Assembly: GCA_946534775.1 (NCBI GenBank)
Contig: CAMNCZ010000028.1
Location: 1-8,098 of the forward strand
Length of the DNA: 8,098 nt
Source of the DNA: an uncultured Eubacteriaceae bacterium
Lineage (GTDB): Bacteria; Bacillota; Clostridia; Lachnospirales; CAG-274
Reading direction: 5' to 3'
Part shown: positions 7,208 to 8,098 of the stretch, in pieces
How positions within the stretch are numbered: the first letter of the stretch is position 1
Layout: each line of letters opens with the position of its first letter
Made by a program: the position numbers and the translations under genes
The notes under the pieces: generated by a model
Seen by the model: only the letters and a program-made list of their open reading frames with translations
The model's database searches: none
What the model was told of the DNA's origin: nothing

Positions 7208-7999
7208 TTAAAATTGGGTGCTGTTTTTTATCCAGTTTTTTATTTTTTCGATATTTTCTTCTTTTGATTTGTTAAAATCCAATTCGGGAAGATACCGCTT
7301 TTCGTCTTTATAATTTATTGATGTCGGGTTTAGTTCCTTTTCGTGAAGATAAAGAAAAATATCCCACCATACATCAGCCTTATCACGGCCGTTATAATCC
7401 AATTCGGTCAGAAACGCGGCGTAAGTGCATTTTTTGTTCAATTCATAAAATATTGCTTTATCGGGTGTGGTTGGTGTAAAACATTCACTGTATTTAAAGT
7501 GAGAATTCGGATCATATAAGGTGATGCCTAAACCGATATTTATTTTTGCGGGTGATATTTTTTGTTCTATCTCGTTATTTATTTTATTGTTCATAAAATC
7601 CGTAATGTATGTCTCGGCAAAATCATCTTGTATAATTGAAAAATTCGGGGCCAATACCAGTTCGCGCCAATATTTGGGGTAATTGGGGTCATAATTGCCG
7701 TAGGTCATATTAAAAACATATCTGTCGTCATATATCGACATCATTTGCTCTGCTTCTATGCTTGAACTTGAGGTACATATACCTTCTTTAATATACATTA
7801 CATTTATGCTTAGGTCATTACGCAAATGTCTTTTTATAATGTTTTTTGCTTTGGCTTTGTTCCAGGGCAGCTGAGTGACTGACAGTTCGCCCGAATAAAT
7901 ACTCAGAAACAGCATTAAAACCGCCAAAGCCGCAACAACCGTGAGTATAGCTGTAACGCGTACGGCTTTTTTTATTTTTTTCAAAAACGTATCGGTCAT
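7208..7999 (-). CDS. Unrecognised single-pass membrane-anchored protein
   Basis: A 263-residue protein from the ATG at 7999-7997. A short basic N-terminus (TDTFLKKIKKAVR) precedes one hydrophobic helix at about 12-36 (ILTVVAALAVLMLFLSIYSG), so the N-terminus is probably inside with the rest outside the membrane. No lipobox or clear signal-peptidase site is seen. The outer part, about 227 residues, is rich in Asn, Asp, Tyr and Lys, with three spaced cysteines (in GICTSS, SECFTP and KKCTYAA) and aromatic patches such as PNYPKYWREL and KADVWWDIFLYLHEK. I do not recognise a family and assign no function. An upstream in-frame ATG at 8005 is only 2 nt from the Shine-Dalgarno site, whereas 7999 is at 8 nt. 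The gene has its own promoter and faces the proA unit convergently. It looks more AT-rich than its neighbours, which could mean separate ancestry. Confidence 0.78.
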   Translation of the reverse strand: MTDTFLKKIKKAVRVTAILTVVAALAVLMLFLSIYSGELSVTQLPWNKAKAKNIIKRHLRNDLSINVMYIKEGICTSSSSIEAEQMMSIYDDRYVFNMTYGNYDPNYPKYWRELVLAPNFSIIQDDFAETYITDFMNNKINNEIEQKISPAKINIGLGITLYDPNSHFKYSECFTPTTPDKAIFYELNKKCTYAAFLTELDYNGRDKADVWWDIFLYLHEKELNPTSINYKDEKRYLPELDFNKSKEENIEKIKNWIKNSTQF

Positions 8000-8007
8000 A
8001 TACATTT

Positions 8008-8014
8008 CCCCTTT
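8008..8014 (-). promoter_or_regulatory. Ribosome binding site that fixes the start of the minus-strand gene
   Basis: On the minus strand AAAGGGG (8014 down to 8008) lies 8 nt before the ATG at 7999 and only 2 nt before the ATG at 8005. Normal spacing favours the 7999 start, shortening the protein by two residues. Confidence 0.65.
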
Positions 8015-8033
8015 CTGACAAAAAAATATTTGG

Positions 8034-8080
8034 GAAACAGCTGATTTATGGTAATTATATCATCAAATCGGGGCTGTTTC
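8034..8080. repeat. Two-part inverted repeat bracketing the promoter of the minus-strand gene
   Basis: GAAACAGC (8034-8041) is the exact reverse complement of GCTGTTTC (8073-8080). Nested within, GATTT (8043-8047) matches AAATC (8065-8069), offset by one unpaired base on one side and three on the other. The dyad centre, about 8056-8057, falls on the -10 box. This is a plausible operator arrangement. On the minus strand a T-run (8027-8021) follows several bases after the left arm, so a terminator of a transcript entering from beyond the window is an alternative. Confidence 0.6.
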
Positions 8081-8082
8081 AA
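8054..8082 (-). promoter_or_regulatory. Near-consensus sigma-A-type promoter for the minus-strand membrane protein
   Basis: Read on the minus strand, TTGAAA (8082-8077) and a perfect TATAAT (8059-8054) are separated by exactly 17 nt. Transcription would begin near 8047, leaving a leader of about 48 nt before the start codon. The -35 box overlaps the right arm of the inverted repeat at 8034-8080, and the start site overlaps its left half. Confidence 0.72.
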
Positions 8083-8098
8083 TTGGGTTTGTAAAAAA

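Overview
The window looks like ordinary chromosome from a Gram-positive anaerobe of the class Clostridia, probably an uncultured gut relative of the Oscillospiraceae. The basis is strong Shine-Dalgarno sites, a moderately low GC content with AT-rich gaps, a divergent B-then-A type II topoisomerase pair, and a secreted protein joining a copper-amine-oxidase-like N-terminal domain to BspA-type leucine-rich repeats. The taxonomic guess rests on protein style and is inference.

Layout. Positions 1-3521 hold two co-directional topoisomerase genes: the 3' part of an ATPase/TOPRIM (B) subunit, then a complete breakage-reunion (A) subunit whose ribosome binding site overlaps the upstream stop codon. 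Both are recognisable but diverge from textbook GyrB/ParE and GyrA/ParC at several signature motifs. Positions 3522-3678 are a very AT-rich gap with a good sigma-A-type promoter. Its -10 box lies in one arm of a perfect 16-bp inverted repeat. Positions 3679-5297 hold a closely spaced pair: an exported CuAO-N1/LRR protein and a zinc-ribbon protein with a C-terminal membrane anchor. Positions 5346-7161 hold a housekeeping pair, 5-formyltetrahydrofolate cyclo-ligase and gamma-glutamyl phosphate reductase (proA), 4 nt apart and ending at a clear hairpin terminator. That terminator also serves the converging gene at 7208-7999 on the minus strand, an unrecognised single-pass membrane protein with its own near-consensus promoter flanked by a second inverted repeat.

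How the genes work together. The topoisomerase subunits would form one A2B2 enzyme acting on DNA topology or decatenation. The exported LRR protein and the zinc-ribbon membrane protein are probably co-transcribed and may share an envelope role, but nothing in the sequence fixes one. The cyclo-ligase returns 5-formyl-THF to the active folate pool and ProA makes glutamate-5-semialdehyde for proline. They share a transcript rather than a pathway, and proB is not in the window.

No CRISPR array, mobile element, tRNA or rRNA was seen. No clearly new system is evident. The items most worth a second look are the two promoter-associated inverted repeats, the altered quinolone-pocket region of the A subunit, the LRR/zinc-ribbon pair and the orphan membrane protein. 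Three starts are better placed by their ribosome binding sites: ATG 4641, GTG 5346 and the minus-strand ATG at 7999.
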